NCBI RefSeq assembly: GCF_900108065.1
Contig: NZ_FNVQ01000006.1
Location: 177,329 to 241,328, forward strand
Length of the DNA stretch: 64,000 bases
From: Marinobacterium lutimaris
GTDB lineage: Bacteria > Pseudomonadota > Gammaproteobacteria > Pseudomonadales > Balneatricaceae
Reading direction: 5' to 3'
Within the stretch, counting starts at the first letter, position 1; every line of letters begins with the position of its first letter. This document shows, one piece after another, positions 54,967 through 64,000 of this stretch. The notes below the pieces were generated by a model, which was given only the letters and a program-made list of their open reading frames with translations, was not told the DNA's origin and did not search any database. Made by a program: the position numbers and the translations under genes.

Positions 54967-55899
54967 TCAAGGGACAATCGCGTAGTCCGCAACCGGCGGG
55001 TTGCTCTTGGTCAGCCCCTGTGCCTGCATAAAGGCGCCGACGCGCTGGTAGCGGGCTTCGTCCAGGGCGGCCGGGCGCAGTGCGAAACGGCTCAGGGTGT
55101 CGGCCCAGGCGCGACGGTTGAGCTCGGTGTCCAGCTCGTCGGGCTTGTAGCTGACGAAGGATTTCCAGGCGGCATCGGGATGGTTAACGATGTACTGGGT
55201 GGCTTTTTCCAGTGCGGCGACAAAGCGGGCGAAGCGGTCATCGCCGCGATCCTTGTTGTTGATCACCAGTACCAGCTCGTCATAGGCGGGTACGCCTTCC
55301 TCTTCGATGTAAAACGCGCGACCCGGATGACCTTCCAGATCCATCTGGTTCAGTTCAAAGTTGCGGTAAGCGCCGATCACCGCGTCCACCTTGCCGGCGA
55401 TTAATGAAGGAGACAGTGACCAGTTCACGTTGATCATCTCAATATCGTCCAGCGACAGATCGTGCGGGGCGAGCATGGCGCGCATCAACGCCTCCTCGTA
55501 TCCGCCGACGGAGTAACCCACCTTGCGGCCCTTCAGGTCAGCGATACTTTTCACCGGGCCATCTTCCAGCACCACGAGGGAGTTCAGCGGTGTGGCGATC
55601 AGCGTACCGATACGGGTCAGCGGCAGTTCCTCATCGACCATGACGTGCAGCTGCGGCTGATAGGTCAGTGCCAGGTCGGCCTTGCCGGCGGCCACCAGTT
55701 TGGGCGGCATGGAAGGATCGGCTGGTTCCACCATGGAAACATCCAGATCCTGTTCGGCGAAGTAACCCTGCTGCTGGGCGACGATCAGCGGGGCGTGGTC
55801 CGGGTTGATGAACCAGTCGAGCAGCAGCTCGACCTTGTCGGCGGCCATGGCCTGTGCCGACAGCAGTGAGGCGGCGATCAGTGTGGTCAGACGTTTCAT
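54967..55899 (-). CDS. thiY: ABC transporter binding protein for thiamin pyrimidine precursor (ThiY-like)
   Basis: 310 residues with a signal peptide ending QAMA (19). The NMT1/THI5-like fold begins VELLLDWFINPDHAPLIVAQ, and GRKVGYSVGGYEEALMRAML and NVNWSLSPSLIAGKVDAVIG follow. ThiY binds N-formyl-4-amino-5-aminomethyl-2-methylpyrimidine in the periplasm. It is adjacent to its permease and ATPase, and to two TenA proteins that process the same compound. Confidence 0.9.
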   Translation of the reverse strand: MKRLTTLIAASLLSAQAMAADKVELLLDWFINPDHAPLIVAQQQGYFAEQDLDVSMVEPADPSMPPKLVAAGKADLALTYQPQLHVMVDEELPLTRIGTLIATPLNSLVVLEDGPVKSIADLKGRKVGYSVGGYEEALMRAMLAPHDLSLDDIEMINVNWSLSPSLIAGKVDAVIGAYRNFELNQMDLEGHPGRAFYIEEEGVPAYDELVLVINNKDRGDDRFARFVAALEKATQYIVNHPDAAWKSFVSYKPDELDTELNRRAWADTLSRFALRPAALDEARYQRVGAFMQAQGLTKSNPPVADYAIVP

Positions 55900-55915
55900 G
55901 ATGTCCTCTTCTTAT

Positions 55916-56692
55916 TTAATGCCCAGCGATGCTGGTGTTGGCTTTGTTCAGGGAGTCCGCCTGCCAGGGCATCAGCCGGCGGGCGAGGAAATCGATCAGG
56001 AAATAGAGCGTTACGGCAATCAGGGCCAGTACCAGCAGAGCCGCGAACATCAGGTCCACCTGCATACGGGCGTTGGCATTGAGCATCAGGTAACCGAGGC
56101 CGGTGGAGGAGCCGACCCATTCGCCGACTACGGCGCCGATGGGTGCCACCGAAGCTGCAACCCTGAGGCCCGAGGCAAAGGCGGGCAGGGCGGCGGGCAG
56201 GCGGATCTGCAGTAACTGGGCGCGTTTGCTGGCACCAAGGGTGCGGGCCAGCTTCAGGTAGCCAGTGGGAGTCTGGCGCAGGCCATCGAAGCAGGCGGCG
56301 GTCACCGGGAAGTAGATAATTAACGTGGCCATGGCAATCTTTGAGGCCATGCCGTAGCCGAGCCAGAGCATCAGCACCGGTGCCAGCGCGAATACCGGAA
56401 TCGCCTGGCTGATCACCAATACCGGCATTAACCAGCGCCTTAACGGACCCCAGGTGGCCAGTGACAGCGCACTTATCAGCCCGAGCATCACGCCGAACAC
56501 CAGGCCCAGCAGAATCTCTGCGAGGGTCACAGCCCCGTGCTTGGCGAGCAGCGGGGCCTGCTCGAACAGGGTGCTAAACACCTGCACAGGGCCCGGCAGG
56601 ATGAACTTCGGCGCGCCGGTGATCCAGACGATAGATTGCCAAAGCAATGTAAGACCCAGGGCGATGATCAGGGGGCGCAGCAGGCGCATCAT
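55916..56692 (-). CDS. thiX: ABC transporter permease (ThiX-like)
   Basis: 258 residues with six hydrophobic helices. The BPD-type permease cytoplasmic loop is EAA-like around TLGASKRAQLLQIRLPAALP, followed by SGLRVAASVAPIGAVVGEW. It overlaps the ATPase gene by four bases. It forms the channel for the pyrimidine captured by ThiY. Confidence 0.9.
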   Translation of the reverse strand: MMRLLRPLIIALGLTLLWQSIVWITGAPKFILPGPVQVFSTLFEQAPLLAKHGAVTLAEILLGLVFGVMLGLISALSLATWGPLRRWLMPVLVISQAIPVFALAPVLMLWLGYGMASKIAMATLIIYFPVTAACFDGLRQTPTGYLKLARTLGASKRAQLLQIRLPAALPAFASGLRVAASVAPIGAVVGEWVGSSTGLGYLMLNANARMQVDLMFAALLVLALIAVTLYFLIDFLARRLMPWQADSLNKANTSIAGH

Positions 56693-57426
56693 GAGGCTTC
56701 TCCCGCCAGCATCTCCAGCAGCTCACCCTGTAGTCTGAGTACCTCGCTGTCGCTGACCTGACGCGGAGCCAGGCCGGGCGGAGTGATCGGCGAGGAAAGC
56801 TTCGCAGGCGAGCCACCTAGCACCAGGATCTGATCGGACAGGCGCAACGCTTCAAGCGGATCGTGGGTGATCATCAGCACGGTGCGGTCATGCAGCAGGC
56901 TTGCCGCCAGGTCCTGCAACCTGAGCCGGTTGATCGCGTCCAGGGCAGAGAAGGGCTCATCCATGCAGACCAGGGGGCAGTCCTGGAACAGAGTGCGGGC
57001 CAGGGCAACGCGCTGGCGCTGTCCGCCCGAGAGCTGTGCCGGCAATACCTTAGCGCGCTCGCTCAGGCCCACCTGGCTCAGCAGGTAGCGGGCGCGTTCG
57101 ATCTGTTCAGGCTTTGGCCTGCGCTGCTGCGTCAGCCGGGTGCCGAGCAGCACGTTATCGAGTACGGACAGCCAGGGCAGCAGCAGGTCATCCTGCGCCA
57201 TCCAGGCCACGCGTCCGGTGAGCGGTTTGCCATCGGAACAGGCTATCTCTCCCTGCACATCGGCCTCGTCGGCGATGCCGCAGAGCAGCTGGATCAGCGA
57301 GCTTTTACCGACCCCTGACTGGCCAAGAATACTGGTCCACTGGCCGCCGGGCAGTGTCAGATTCAGCTGACTGAAGACGCAGTGATGCTGCCAGTGCAGG
57401 CTGGCGTTACTGAGATGGATATCCAC
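56689..57426 (-). CDS. thiZ: ABC transporter ATP-binding protein (ThiZ-like)
   Basis: 245 residues. Walker A GQSGVGKSS, Q-loop in AWMAQDDLLLPW, signature LSGGQRQRVALAR, Walker B CPLVCMDEPFSALD and switch His in MITHDP are all visible. It belongs to the nitrate/sulfonate/taurine-type subfamily that ThiZ also joins. It starts three bases after the thiD stop codon. Confidence 0.92.
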   Translation of the reverse strand: MDIHLSNASLHWQHHCVFSQLNLTLPGGQWTSILGQSGVGKSSLIQLLCGIADEADVQGEIACSDGKPLTGRVAWMAQDDLLLPWLSVLDNVLLGTRLTQQRRPKPEQIERARYLLSQVGLSERAKVLPAQLSGGQRQRVALARTLFQDCPLVCMDEPFSALDAINRLRLQDLAASLLHDRTVLMITHDPLEALRLSDQILVLGGSPAKLSSPITPPGLAPRQVSDSEVLRLQGELLEMLAGEAS

Positions 57427-57429
57427 GGC

Positions 57430-58245
57430 TTACCACCAGCGGTGGAAGTGATGGGTCGGGCCGTGCCCGCTTCCTATCTGCAGGCGGTCGGCAGCCTCAA
57501 TGGCGCCGGTAATGTAGGCCTTGGCCTCATCGACCGCCTGACCGATCTCCAGACCTCTGGCGAGGCCTGCGGCGATCGCCGATGACAGGGTGCAGCCGGT
57601 GCCGTGGGTGTTGCGGGTGTTGATCCGCTTGGCGGGCAGCCAGCGCTCTGTAGCAGCATCAAGCAGCAGATCGGCGCTGTCATCGCTGGCGGAGGCTGCC
57701 AGGTGGCCACCCTTGATCAATACCGCTCTGGGGCCGAAGCGCAGCAGTGCGGCGGCATGCTCGCGCATCTCCTGTTCGCTGCCGGCTTCAGGCTGGTCGA
57801 GCAGTACCGAGGCTTCCGGCAGGTTCGGTGTAATCAGTGTTGCCAGTGGCAGCAGCTCGCTGCGCAGGGCATCCACCGATTCATCGGCCAGCAGCTTGTC
57901 GCCGCTTTTTGCGACCATGACTGGGTCGAGCACGATATTGCTCAACTCTCGCTCTTTAAGAATGCGGGCGATGGTCTGAATGGTTTCGGGTCGGCTCAGC
58001 ATGCCGATCTTGACCGCATTCACCGCCAGATCATCGAACACGGTGTTCAACTGGTCGGCGATAAATGCGGCGGGCACGTCGTGGATAGCACGGACTTCAC
58101 GGGTGTTCTGGGCGGTGAGCGCGGTAATGACCGAGGCGCCATAGACACCGAGTGCGGAAAAAGCCTTCAGGTCAGCCTGAATACCGGCACCGCCGCCGCT
58201 GTCAGAGCCGGCTATAGTTAGGGCTATGGGGGTTGAATCTGTCAT
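57430..58245 (-). CDS. thiD: Hydroxymethylpyrimidine/phosphomethylpyrimidine kinase
   Basis: 271 residues from the ATG at 58245, with GAGGAG upstream; the longer frame to 58293 is in the riboswitch leader. The N-terminus ALTIAGSDSGGGAGIQADLK is the ThiD signature, and the C-terminal NTHGTGCTLSSAIAAGLARG holds the catalytic Cys/anion hole. It phosphorylates HMP and HMP-P, linking salvage (TenA) and de novo (ThiC) routes to thiamin phosphate synthase. It is the first gene of the operon. Confidence 0.96.
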   Translation of the reverse strand: MTDSTPIALTIAGSDSGGGAGIQADLKAFSALGVYGASVITALTAQNTREVRAIHDVPAAFIADQLNTVFDDLAVNAVKIGMLSRPETIQTIARILKERELSNIVLDPVMVAKSGDKLLADESVDALRSELLPLATLITPNLPEASVLLDQPEAGSEQEMREHAAALLRFGPRAVLIKGGHLAASASDDSADLLLDAATERWLPAKRINTRNTHGTGCTLSSAIAAGLARGLEIGQAVDEAKAYITGAIEAADRLQIGSGHGPTHHFHRWW

Positions 58246-58323
58246 GCCAGGCTCCTCTGTAACGGACGAACCGTACAGCCAGCCTGACAACAAGCATGGA
58301 TGTGTCGCATAGGTGTATCTCGA

Positions 58324-58416
58324 TTTCCTACGCCGGTTCGAGCCGGATCAGGTTCTGCGGGTTTAATCTCAGCCCTATAATGTGATCTCGCAAGAAATCA
58401 GCGTTGGGCACCCCGA
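58324..58416 (-). ncRNA. TPP riboswitch (thi box) controlling the thiamin operon
   Basis: Read on the minus strand it shows TCGGGGTGCCC, then GGGCTGAGA, then CCGCAGAACCTGATC, then CGGCGTAGGAAA, which are the conserved thi-box elements in the right order. It lies about 80 bases before the thiD start. Thiamin pyrophosphate binding should reduce expression of thiD-thiZXY-tenA-thiC, probably by hiding the GAGGAG site. Confidence 0.96.
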
Positions 58417-58559
58417 CCAAGATAAAAAGTAGCGCTAGTCTAGGGTGCCGCAGGCAGGCTGTCCACCGGGTGCACAGCAAAGTTTTGCCCCTCTGCTATA
58501 AATGCCTGTGGCTTGGAGGTTTATGCATCGCCCGATAATAAAAATGCCAAGGAGTTGTT

Positions 58560-58751
58560 ATGAACCCACAGGAAACTATAGATACCCAGTGCCCCTGGTG
58601 CAGCGAATCCATCGAGTTACTGATCGAATGCATTGAACCGGAACAGGAATACACCGAAGACTGTCCGGTGTGCTGTGCGCCAATGGTGGTGAGTGTCAAT
58701 GTGCCGCCCGGTGGAGCGCCAGAGGTCAGCGTGGAACGCGAAGGTGGCTAG
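58560..58751 (+). CDS. CPXCG-motif cysteine-rich protein
   Basis: 63 residues with AAGGAG upstream. Two Cys pairs, CPWC (11-14) and CPVC (35-38, followed by CAP), form a predicted zinc ribbon. QEYTEDCPVCCAPM and VSV are typical of this small uncharacterised family found across gammaproteobacteria. It precedes a CHAD-domain gene by 29 bases and may share a transcript. Confidence 0.88.
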   Translation: MNPQETIDTQCPWCSESIELLIECIEPEQEYTEDCPVCCAPMVVSVNVPPGGAPEVSVEREGG

Positions 58752-58780
58752 ATGGGCAGGTTAAGACAAGAAAGGATCTC

Positions 58781-59692
58781 ATGAGCAATAAAAAGGATGT
58801 AACTGCCGTTGTGACTAAAGCCGGTACCAACGCTGGAGCTAGAGTTGAGACGACCGCATTGGACCGGCGGGTGTTGGAGGCCGCGGACGACATACTCGAT
58901 ACCTCGCTGCAGTCTCTTGGCCAACGCGATGCATTGGGACCGGTGGAAACCATTCACCATGTTCGTGTGGGGATGAAGCAGCTTAGGGCGTTTTTGCGCC
59001 TGGCGCGTCCCGCGCTTGCCGATGAACACTATGTCGAGCTGAATGGCCTTTGCCGGCAGCTGGCCGCCGATCTGTCCGGGCAGCGGGATGCAGATGTCGC
59101 ACTGGAGACCCTTAAAAGCCTGGCACCCGATGAAAAAGCACTGATAAACAGACTGGAAAATCTGCTGCATTGCTCGGCGGCCACCAGTGTCAGTCAGCCA
59201 CCGGACTGGCAGCAGATAGAAACCCGACTGCTCGCGCTAAAACAGCAGGTTCATGCGGACCTGCGCCCGGGGATGCAGTGCCGTACCCTGGAGAAAACGG
59301 TCAGCAGGAGCTTTCGCCAGAGCATCCAGATGTGGAAACAGGCGCAGAACGATGGTTCTGAAGAGGTGCTCCATGAGTGGCGCAAGCTGGTTAAACGCGC
59401 CTATTACCAGTCGCTGTTGCTATGCAGTGATAAAAAGGTAAAGCGGCTACGCCGGTTGAAACAGCTGAGTGACTATCTTGGTGACCTGCACGATCTGGAT
59501 ATGTTGGCGCAGCGTCTTGAGTCGGAGCGCCGCTATTTCTGGCTCGATGAGCTTGTAAGGGTCTGCAAGCGGATCGATACAGAGCGGGCGAACCTGCACA
59601 GGAAGTCTGTGCAGGAAGGCAAGGCTCTGTTCCGAGGAAAGAGCGGCAAAACCTTGGCCAAACGCTTGGTTCGGAAATCCAGTTGGTGCTAA
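58781..59692 (+). CDS. CHAD-domain protein
   Basis: 303 residues from the ATG at 58781 with AAAGGA upstream. The helical CHAD domain carries the conserved His residues and basic surface: ETIHHVRVGMKQLRAFLRLA and VLHEWRKLVKRAYYQSLLL, each with the HxxR/K repeat, and YLGDLHDLDML near the C-terminus. CHAD proteins bind inorganic polyphosphate through these residues. No CYTH domain is fused, so it is a stand-alone binder rather than a triphosphatase. Confidence 0.9.
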   Translation: MSNKKDVTAVVTKAGTNAGARVETTALDRRVLEAADDILDTSLQSLGQRDALGPVETIHHVRVGMKQLRAFLRLARPALADEHYVELNGLCRQLAADLSGQRDADVALETLKSLAPDEKALINRLENLLHCSAATSVSQPPDWQQIETRLLALKQQVHADLRPGMQCRTLEKTVSRSFRQSIQMWKQAQNDGSEEVLHEWRKLVKRAYYQSLLLCSDKKVKRLRRLKQLSDYLGDLHDLDMLAQRLESERRYFWLDELVRVCKRIDTERANLHRKSVQEGKALFRGKSGKTLAKRLVRKSSWC

Positions 59693-59775
59693 TCTCCCAC
59701 AAAACGTAACGTCTTTCTTTAGCTACATTAACCCAATATCGGATGGCACTCTGCCAAACGGGAAAGGAACTCGCC

Positions 59776-61404
59776 ATGAAACTGGCCGATTTGAGCGTTC
59801 GTGCGAAACTGTGGACCATTATTCTGCTTGCTGGCCTTTCGCTGGCGGTGTTATCGGTGCTGTCGCTGCTGGACATGCGCGCATCTCTCTACCAGGAACG
59901 TCAGCATCAGCTGGATGCGCTGGTCCAGAATGTGGACTCGATGCTGGAGGCCGAGCAGAGCCGGGTTAGCAGTGGCGAGGCGACGTTGGAGCAAGCGCAG
60001 GCGAATGCCAAAGAGCTGATCGCGTCGATGAAATACGGCGATGACGGCTACTTCTTTGTGCTTGATGCCAGTTCCCGGGTGCTGGTGCACGGCGCAGACA
60101 GTTCACTGGTCGGGCAGTCCCTGGCCCAGACCCGCACCAGCGATGGCGTCGCCGTATTCCAGCAGATGGCTGCTCTTCTTAACTCAGGGCAGCCGTCAGC
60201 GTTTTTCGAATACACCTGGCCTAAAACCGGAGAGCCAGAACCCCATGCCAAACTCAGCTTTGCCAGTGCTTTTCCCGACTGGGGCTGGGTGGTCGCGACC
60301 GGTGTTTATATCGAAGACATTAACGACACCTTTATCGACAGCATTATTCATGTGGGGATTCAACTGCTGATCGTCCTGGTGATTTTGGCTGCGGTAGCTA
60401 TCTGGGTGGCCCGCGCTATCTGCGGCCCGCTTGATGTGGTCAGCCAGGTAATGGTTAAGGTGGCTGACGGAGATCTGAGAGCCCGCACCGGGCTGAAAAC
60501 ACGCGATGAACTGGGTCGGGTGGGTGTACAGATCGATAACACCCTGGAGGTGTTCCAGGGGTTGATCCAGAGCATCGCAGCAAGCACTACCCAGCTCACC
60601 GGTAGTGCTGTTGAGCTGGCGGCCAGTGCCGAGGAGACCAGCCACTCGCTTGACCGCCAGGCGCAGGAAGCAGAGCTTCTTTCCACTGCCATGAACGAGA
60701 TGGCCGCCAGTATTCATGAGGTTGCCCGCAGCGCCGGTGAAACAGCCAGCGCTATCGATCACGCCGACCATGAGGCGGATGAAGGTAGCCATGATGTGGA
60801 TGATACGGTGACTCGTATTCAACAGCTGGCCAGCGAGGTTGAGGAAGCCGCCGGGGTTATTCGCCAGTTGCAGGGCGATACCGTGCAGATCGGCGAGGTG
60901 CTGGAGCAGATCGAGGCGATATCCGAACAGACCAACCTGTTGGCGCTCAACGCGGCCATTGAAGCGGCCCGTGCCGGTGACTCAGGCAGAGGCTTTGCGG
61001 TGGTAGCCGACGAGGTGCGGCAACTGGCGCAGCGCACCCGTGCATCCACCGAAGAGATTCGCGATATGAACGAGCGGCTGGGCAAAGTGGCTTCACGTGC
61101 CGTGGAGGTGATGGATCGCTCGCGGACCCGCGCCGAGGAAAGCGTTGAAAAGGCGTTGCTGGCCGGTAACGAGCTAAAGCGAATCGTTGCTGATATGACC
61201 TCGGTGCGCGATATGGGACTGCAGGTGGCGTCCGCTGCCGAAGAGCAGAGCACTGTATCCGAAGAGATGAACAACAACCTGCTGTCTATCTCCCAGGCCT
61301 CAGAAGCCACTGTGGCTGCCGCCAACAGCGTGGCGGCCCAGGGTGAGCAGCTGCGTGGTCTGGCCGATGATCTTGAGCAGCAGATCGCCCGCTTCAAGGT
61401 CTGA
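59776..61404 (+). CDS. Methyl-accepting chemotaxis protein with single Cache domain
   Basis: 542 residues from the ATG at 59776 with AAGGAA upstream. TM1 at about 12-32, a periplasmic sCache-type sensor (about 33-190, with [19 protein letters not shown] and [18 protein letters not shown]), TM2 at about 193-215, a HAMP linker, and the cytoplasmic signalling region. The kinase-contact tip reads [20 protein letters not shown]. Cache sensors of this type bind small carboxylates or amines, but the ligand is unknown. It ends without a CheR-binding pentapeptide. Confidence 0.94.
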   Translation: MKLADLSVRAKLWTIILLAGLSLAVLSVLSLLDMRASLYQERQHQLDALVQNVDSMLEAEQSRVSSGEATLEQAQANAKELIASMKYGDDGYFFVLDASSRVLVHGADSSLVGQSLAQTRTSDGVAVFQQMAALLNSGQPSAFFEYTWPKTGEPEPHAKLSFASAFPDWGWVVATGVYIEDINDTFIDSIIHVGIQLLIVLVILAAVAIWVARAICGPLDVVSQVMVKVADGDLRARTGLKTRDELGRVGVQIDNTLEVFQGLIQSIAASTTQLTGSAVELAASAEETSHSLDRQAQEAELLSTAMNEMAASIHEVARSAGETASAIDHADHEADEGSHDVDDTVTRIQQLASEVEEAAGVIRQLQGDTVQIGEVLEQIEAISEQTNLLALNAAIEAARAGDSGRGFAVVADEVRQLAQRTRASTEEIRDMNERLGKVASRAVEVMDRSRTRAEESVEKALLAGNELKRIVADMTSVRDMGLQVASAAEEQSTVSEEMNNNLLSISQASEATVAAANSVAAQGEQLRGLADDLEQQIARFKV

Positions 61405-61416
61405 TTGGGTTTGAAA

Positions 61417-61445
61417 AACGCCCCGCGTATACTGGGGCGTTCATT
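61417..61445 (+). terminator. Probable terminator after the chemotaxis gene
   Basis: An 8-bp stem AACGCCCC / GGGGCGTT with a 9-base loop; the T tract is short, so efficiency may be modest. Confidence 0.6.
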
Positions 61446-61465
61446 CACTTGCTGATGGCCTGACT

Positions 61466-62107
61466 ATGAAATATCGCATTATTCCGGTGACCCCTTTCCA
61501 GCAGAACTGCACCCTGCTCTGGTGCGAGCAGACCATGGAAGCGGCGGTGGTAGACCCCGGCGGCGATATCGAGCGTATTAAGGCAGCCATCGAGGAAGAG
61601 GGGGTCAAGCTGACCCAGGTGCTGCTGACCCATGGCCATCTGGATCATGTTGGCGGCACTGCGCCGCTGGCGCGGGAAGCGGGTGTTCCCATCATCGGTC
61701 CGCACAAAGAGGACGCTTTCTGGATCGATGCACTGGATCAGCAAAGCGCCATGTTTGGCTTCGGCAAGGTCGAGGCCTTTACCCCGGATCGCTGGCTGGA
61801 GCAGGGCGATACCGTCAGTGTTGGCCAGGAACAGCTGGAAGTGCTGTTCTGCCCGGGTCATACACCTGGCCATGTGGTGTTTTTCCACCGTGCAAGTCAG
61901 CTGGCTCAGGTAGGCGATGTGCTGTTTCAGGGCTCTATTGGTCGCACCGATTTCCCCCGGGGAGACCATGCCACGCTGATCAAGTCGATCCGCGAAGGGC
62001 TATTTCCGCTGGGGGATGATGTCAGTTTCATCCCCGGGCATGGTCCCATGTCCACCTTTGGCGAAGAGCGGCGTACTAATCCGTTTGTAGCTGATCATCG
62101 GGGTTGA
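61466..62107 (+). CDS. Metallo-beta-lactamase-fold hydrolase (YcbL/glyoxalase-II-like)
   Basis: 213 residues. The metal site [11 protein letters not shown] (HxHxDH) is intact, with the further ligands in [23 protein letters not shown] and the final FIPGHGP. It is the size of the short YcbL-type glyoxalase II enzymes, which hydrolyse thioesters in the cytosol, rather than the longer GloB. Its last 32 bases overlap the end of the convergent DUF502 gene. Confidence 0.92.
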   Translation: MKYRIIPVTPFQQNCTLLWCEQTMEAAVVDPGGDIERIKAAIEEEGVKLTQVLLTHGHLDHVGGTAPLAREAGVPIIGPHKEDAFWIDALDQQSAMFGFGKVEAFTPDRWLEQGDTVSVGQEQLEVLFCPGHTPGHVVFFHRASQLAQVGDVLFQGSIGRTDFPRGDHATLIKSIREGLFPLGDDVSFIPGHGPMSTFGEERRTNPFVADHRG

Positions 62108-62723
62108 GCACGCCGTTGTTCTTGCGTTCGCTGCTGGTGGATACGCCGCCACTGACGATAAAGGTGGTCACCTGGCTGGCCTTGGCGTCGATAGGCGTTA
62201 TCCGGTCGGCAGCGACGATGAGAACATTACCGGCGAAGTTGTAAGACTGCGGCAGATAAACCGCAACGTCATCGTTAAGGCCGAGCATCGACAGGTCGTC
62301 GCGGGTGATAAACCCAGCCACCCGAATGCCGGGGTCGGCTGTCAGCTGTACCAGCACAGGGCGATCAAAGCCGCGATGATCCCCGAGGAACGCCTTGAAC
62401 AGATCGCTCAATGAGGTGTAGAGCAGCCGTACCAGCGGGATGCGCTGCAGCAGTTGGTCGAACCACTCCAGCATGAAGCGGCCAAGATACATGGAAGCCA
62501 GGATCCCGGTAGCAGTGATCAAACTGATCACCAGCAGGAAACCGAGTATCGAGGCCAGCCAGCCTGGCAGCTCCAGGCCGATCACAGATTCCAGAAAGTG
62601 GCCGATCATGGAAAAGATGAGGTCGTTCAGGGTATGCCCGATCAGCCACACCAGGTAGATAGTGATAATCGCCGGCAGGAGTACCAGTAATCCCTGGAAG
62701 AAAAAGCGTATCAGCAACTTCAT
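62076..62723 (-). CDS. DUF502-family membrane protein
   Basis: 215 residues. Two N-terminal hydrophobic helices ([40 protein letters not shown]) are followed by the DUF502 signature [21 protein letters not shown] and [19 protein letters not shown]. Function unknown; homologues are often described as envelope proteins. It lies 13 bases after pfkA on the same strand and so is probably co-transcribed with it. Confidence 0.9.
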   Translation of the reverse strand: MKLLIRFFFQGLLVLLPAIITIYLVWLIGHTLNDLIFSMIGHFLESVIGLELPGWLASILGFLLVISLITATGILASMYLGRFMLEWFDQLLQRIPLVRLLYTSLSDLFKAFLGDHRGFDRPVLVQLTADPGIRVAGFITRDDLSMLGLNDDVAVYLPQSYNFAGNVLIVAADRITPIDAKASQVTTFIVSGGVSTSSERKNNGVLNPDDQLQTD

Positions 62724-62736
62724 GTTGCCTCCTCTG

Positions 62737-63741
62737 TCATCGGTGTACCTGTAAGGCCATATCCAGCAGGCTGGGATCTAGCCCCTTACGGAATCGGATG
62801 ACATCATCCAGCGGTACATCGATGATACTGCCATCCCTGACACCCACCATAATATCGGAGTAGCCGGCGCACAAATAGCGCACCGCCATGGCTCCCATGC
62901 AGGTTGCGAGCACTCGGTCATGACCAGAGGGGCTGCCACCACGCTGAATGTGTCCCAATATGCAGACCCTGGGATCCTGCCCCTGTTCCCTTAATTGCTC
63001 CGCCAGTCGTGAAGTCAGCCCCGGGGTGGGCCCTTCAGCAACCACGATAATGCCGCTGGAGCCGGTGCCGGCGCGACGACTCGCCGCCAGTTCGCTACTG
63101 ATGGCTGCTACGTCGATGGCGCGCTCCGGCACCAGAATCATCTCCGCGCCTGCCGCCATGCCAACATTGATGGCAATGGAACCGGACGCCCGACCCATTA
63201 CTTCAACCAGGAAGTGGCGTTCGTGGGAGGTGGCGGTATCGCGGATGCGGTCGATCGCCTCCAGAGCGGTGTTAACAGCCGTATCAAAACCTATGGTGTC
63301 TTCGGTGCCGAAGATATCGTTGTCGATGGTACCGGGGATGCCGATCACCGGGATGCCAGTCTCCTGTTGCAGCAGGTGTGCTCCGGTAAGAGAGCCGTCA
63401 CCGCCAATCACGACCAGGGCGCCAATGCCCCTGCGTCGCAAAATCTCCGCGGCGGCGGCCCGAACCGCGGGATCCTTAAAGGCGGTACAACGATCAGTTT
63501 TTAATACGGTGCCCCCGCGCTGGACGATATTGCTCACCGACCCGGACTGGAGCGTACTCATATCGTCGGCAATCAGGCCGCTGTAGCCTCGCTGGATTCC
63601 GTAAACCTTGATGCCCTGGCTCAGCGCGGCACGGACGACGCCTCGTATGGCCGGGTTCATGCCTGGGGCGTCGCCGCCACTGGTCATGATAGCGATCGAG
63701 TCGAAGTCTTTATCCTGTTTCAGTTCCGGCAGCGTATACAT
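62737..63741 (-). CDS. pfkA: 6-phosphofructokinase, ATP-dependent type
   Basis: 334 residues from the ATG at 63741 with AAGGAG seven bases upstream. PfkA features: MTSGGDAPGMNPAIRGVV, VIGGDGSLTGA (the Gly after GGD marks ATP rather than pyrophosphate use), the catalytic PGTIDNDI, MGRASGSIAI and HIQRGGSPSGHDR. It commits fructose-6-P to glycolysis. The presence of PfkA is notable because many relatives that carry HexR use only the Entner-Doudoroff route. Confidence 0.94.
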   Translation of the reverse strand: MYTLPELKQDKDFDSIAIMTSGGDAPGMNPAIRGVVRAALSQGIKVYGIQRGYSGLIADDMSTLQSGSVSNIVQRGGTVLKTDRCTAFKDPAVRAAAAEILRRRGIGALVVIGGDGSLTGAHLLQQETGIPVIGIPGTIDNDIFGTEDTIGFDTAVNTALEAIDRIRDTATSHERHFLVEVMGRASGSIAINVGMAAGAEMILVPERAIDVAAISSELAASRRAGTGSSGIIVVAEGPTPGLTSRLAEQLREQGQDPRVCILGHIQRGGSPSGHDRVLATCMGAMAVRYLCAGYSDIMVGVRDGSIIDVPLDDVIRFRKGLDPSLLDMALQVHR

Positions 63742-63915
63742 CACTCGCTCCTTATAGTGAAAGCGGCAAACCCATAGTGGTGTAGCCAAGATATAGCTGA
63801 TCTATGACAGCGGATCCTCGTGCTGTGGATCCAGTTGTTCTGTCTATAAATTAACCGTAAATATCCGTGCTGCAGATAGTGGAAAGGTATTTTTAAAATA
63901 AATTGAAAAAGGCTG

Positions 63916-63943
63916 TTGACTCCCTCCGGCAGGTCTGTAGAAT
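63916..63943 (+). promoter_or_regulatory. Strong rRNA-type promoter at window end
   Basis: TTGACT (-35) and TAGAAT (-10) are separated by 16 bases, followed by a GC-rich discriminator. An AT-rich stretch directly upstream (63886-63910) resembles an UP element. This is the usual look of gammaproteobacterial rrn promoters. The downstream sequence to 64000 begins a leader-like hairpin; the gene itself lies outside the window. Confidence 0.7.
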
Positions 63944-64000
63944 GCGCCTCCTCGCTTGAGACGACACGCCCTTCGGGGTTGCAGACGACCAGCGAGGCGG

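Noticed and set aside
63790..63840. Two GGATCC palindromes near the pfkA promoter
   Set aside because: Short chance palindromes with no further symmetry or known regulator link.

Overview
The window is a stretch of a GC-rich gammaproteobacterial chromosome, most like a marine Oceanospirillales/Pseudomonadales relative (Marinobacterium-type is a guess). The clues are the atpC...glmU-glmS neighbourhood at the left, HexR, a PA3496-like small protein, CPXCG and DUF502 proteins, and many FecI/FecR/TonB-receptor sets. Coding density is high. I see no prophage, CRISPR array, transposase, tRNA or rRNA. A strong promoter of ribosomal-RNA type lies at the right edge.

Layout. 1-10 kb: end of the ATP synthase operon (atpC), an RND efflux pair, a divergent HxlR regulator/NAD(P)-binding protein pair, a TrmB-type regulator divergent from glmU, then glmS. 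10-16 kb: LysR regulator, a six-fold 16-bp tandem repeat, an MFS exporter, a large MHYT-PAS hybrid histidine kinase and a MarC membrane protein. 16-26 kb, minus strand: a complete haem-scavenging locus. It runs ECF sigma, FecR anti-sigma, STN-type TonB receptor, secreted hemophilin-like hemophore, Slam (type XI secretion) outer-membrane protein, a TPR protein, haem oxygenase and a YbaN/DUF454 membrane protein, with Fur-box-like sites upstream. 26-42 kb: a ferri-siderophore import and periplasmic iron-release locus. The left arm (minus) is FecI, FecR, TonB receptor, PepSY reductase-like protein, DUF3649 and DUF3325. The right arm (plus) is two small periplasmic/membrane proteins, a ZnuA-like binding protein, ATPase, permease and a second binding protein, then FecI, FecR and a second siderophore receptor. 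The right arm matches the Pseudomonas fpvJK-CDEF order and the left arm supplies an FpvG-like PepSY protein. No siderophore synthesis genes are present, so use of foreign siderophores is inferred.

42-51 kb: a stem-loop-rich gene-free segment, a Fur-box flavodoxin, a TerB-like protein, a MarR-EmrA-EmrB efflux operon with paired palindromic operators, an orphan FMN/Fe-S glutamate-synthase-like protein, HexR and the endopeptidase PBP7. 51-58.4 kb, minus strand: one TPP-riboswitch-controlled thiamin operon, thiD-thiZXY-tenA_E-tenA-thiC, combining HMP synthesis with salvage of degraded thiamin. 58.5-64 kb: CPXCG protein, CHAD protein, methyl-accepting chemotaxis protein, metallo-beta-lactamase hydrolase, DUF502 protein, 6-phosphofructokinase and the rRNA-type promoter.

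The dominant theme is iron: three ECF sigma/anti-sigma/TonB receptor modules, haem uptake and degradation, periplasmic siderophore processing and an iron-sparing flavodoxin lie within 27 kb.
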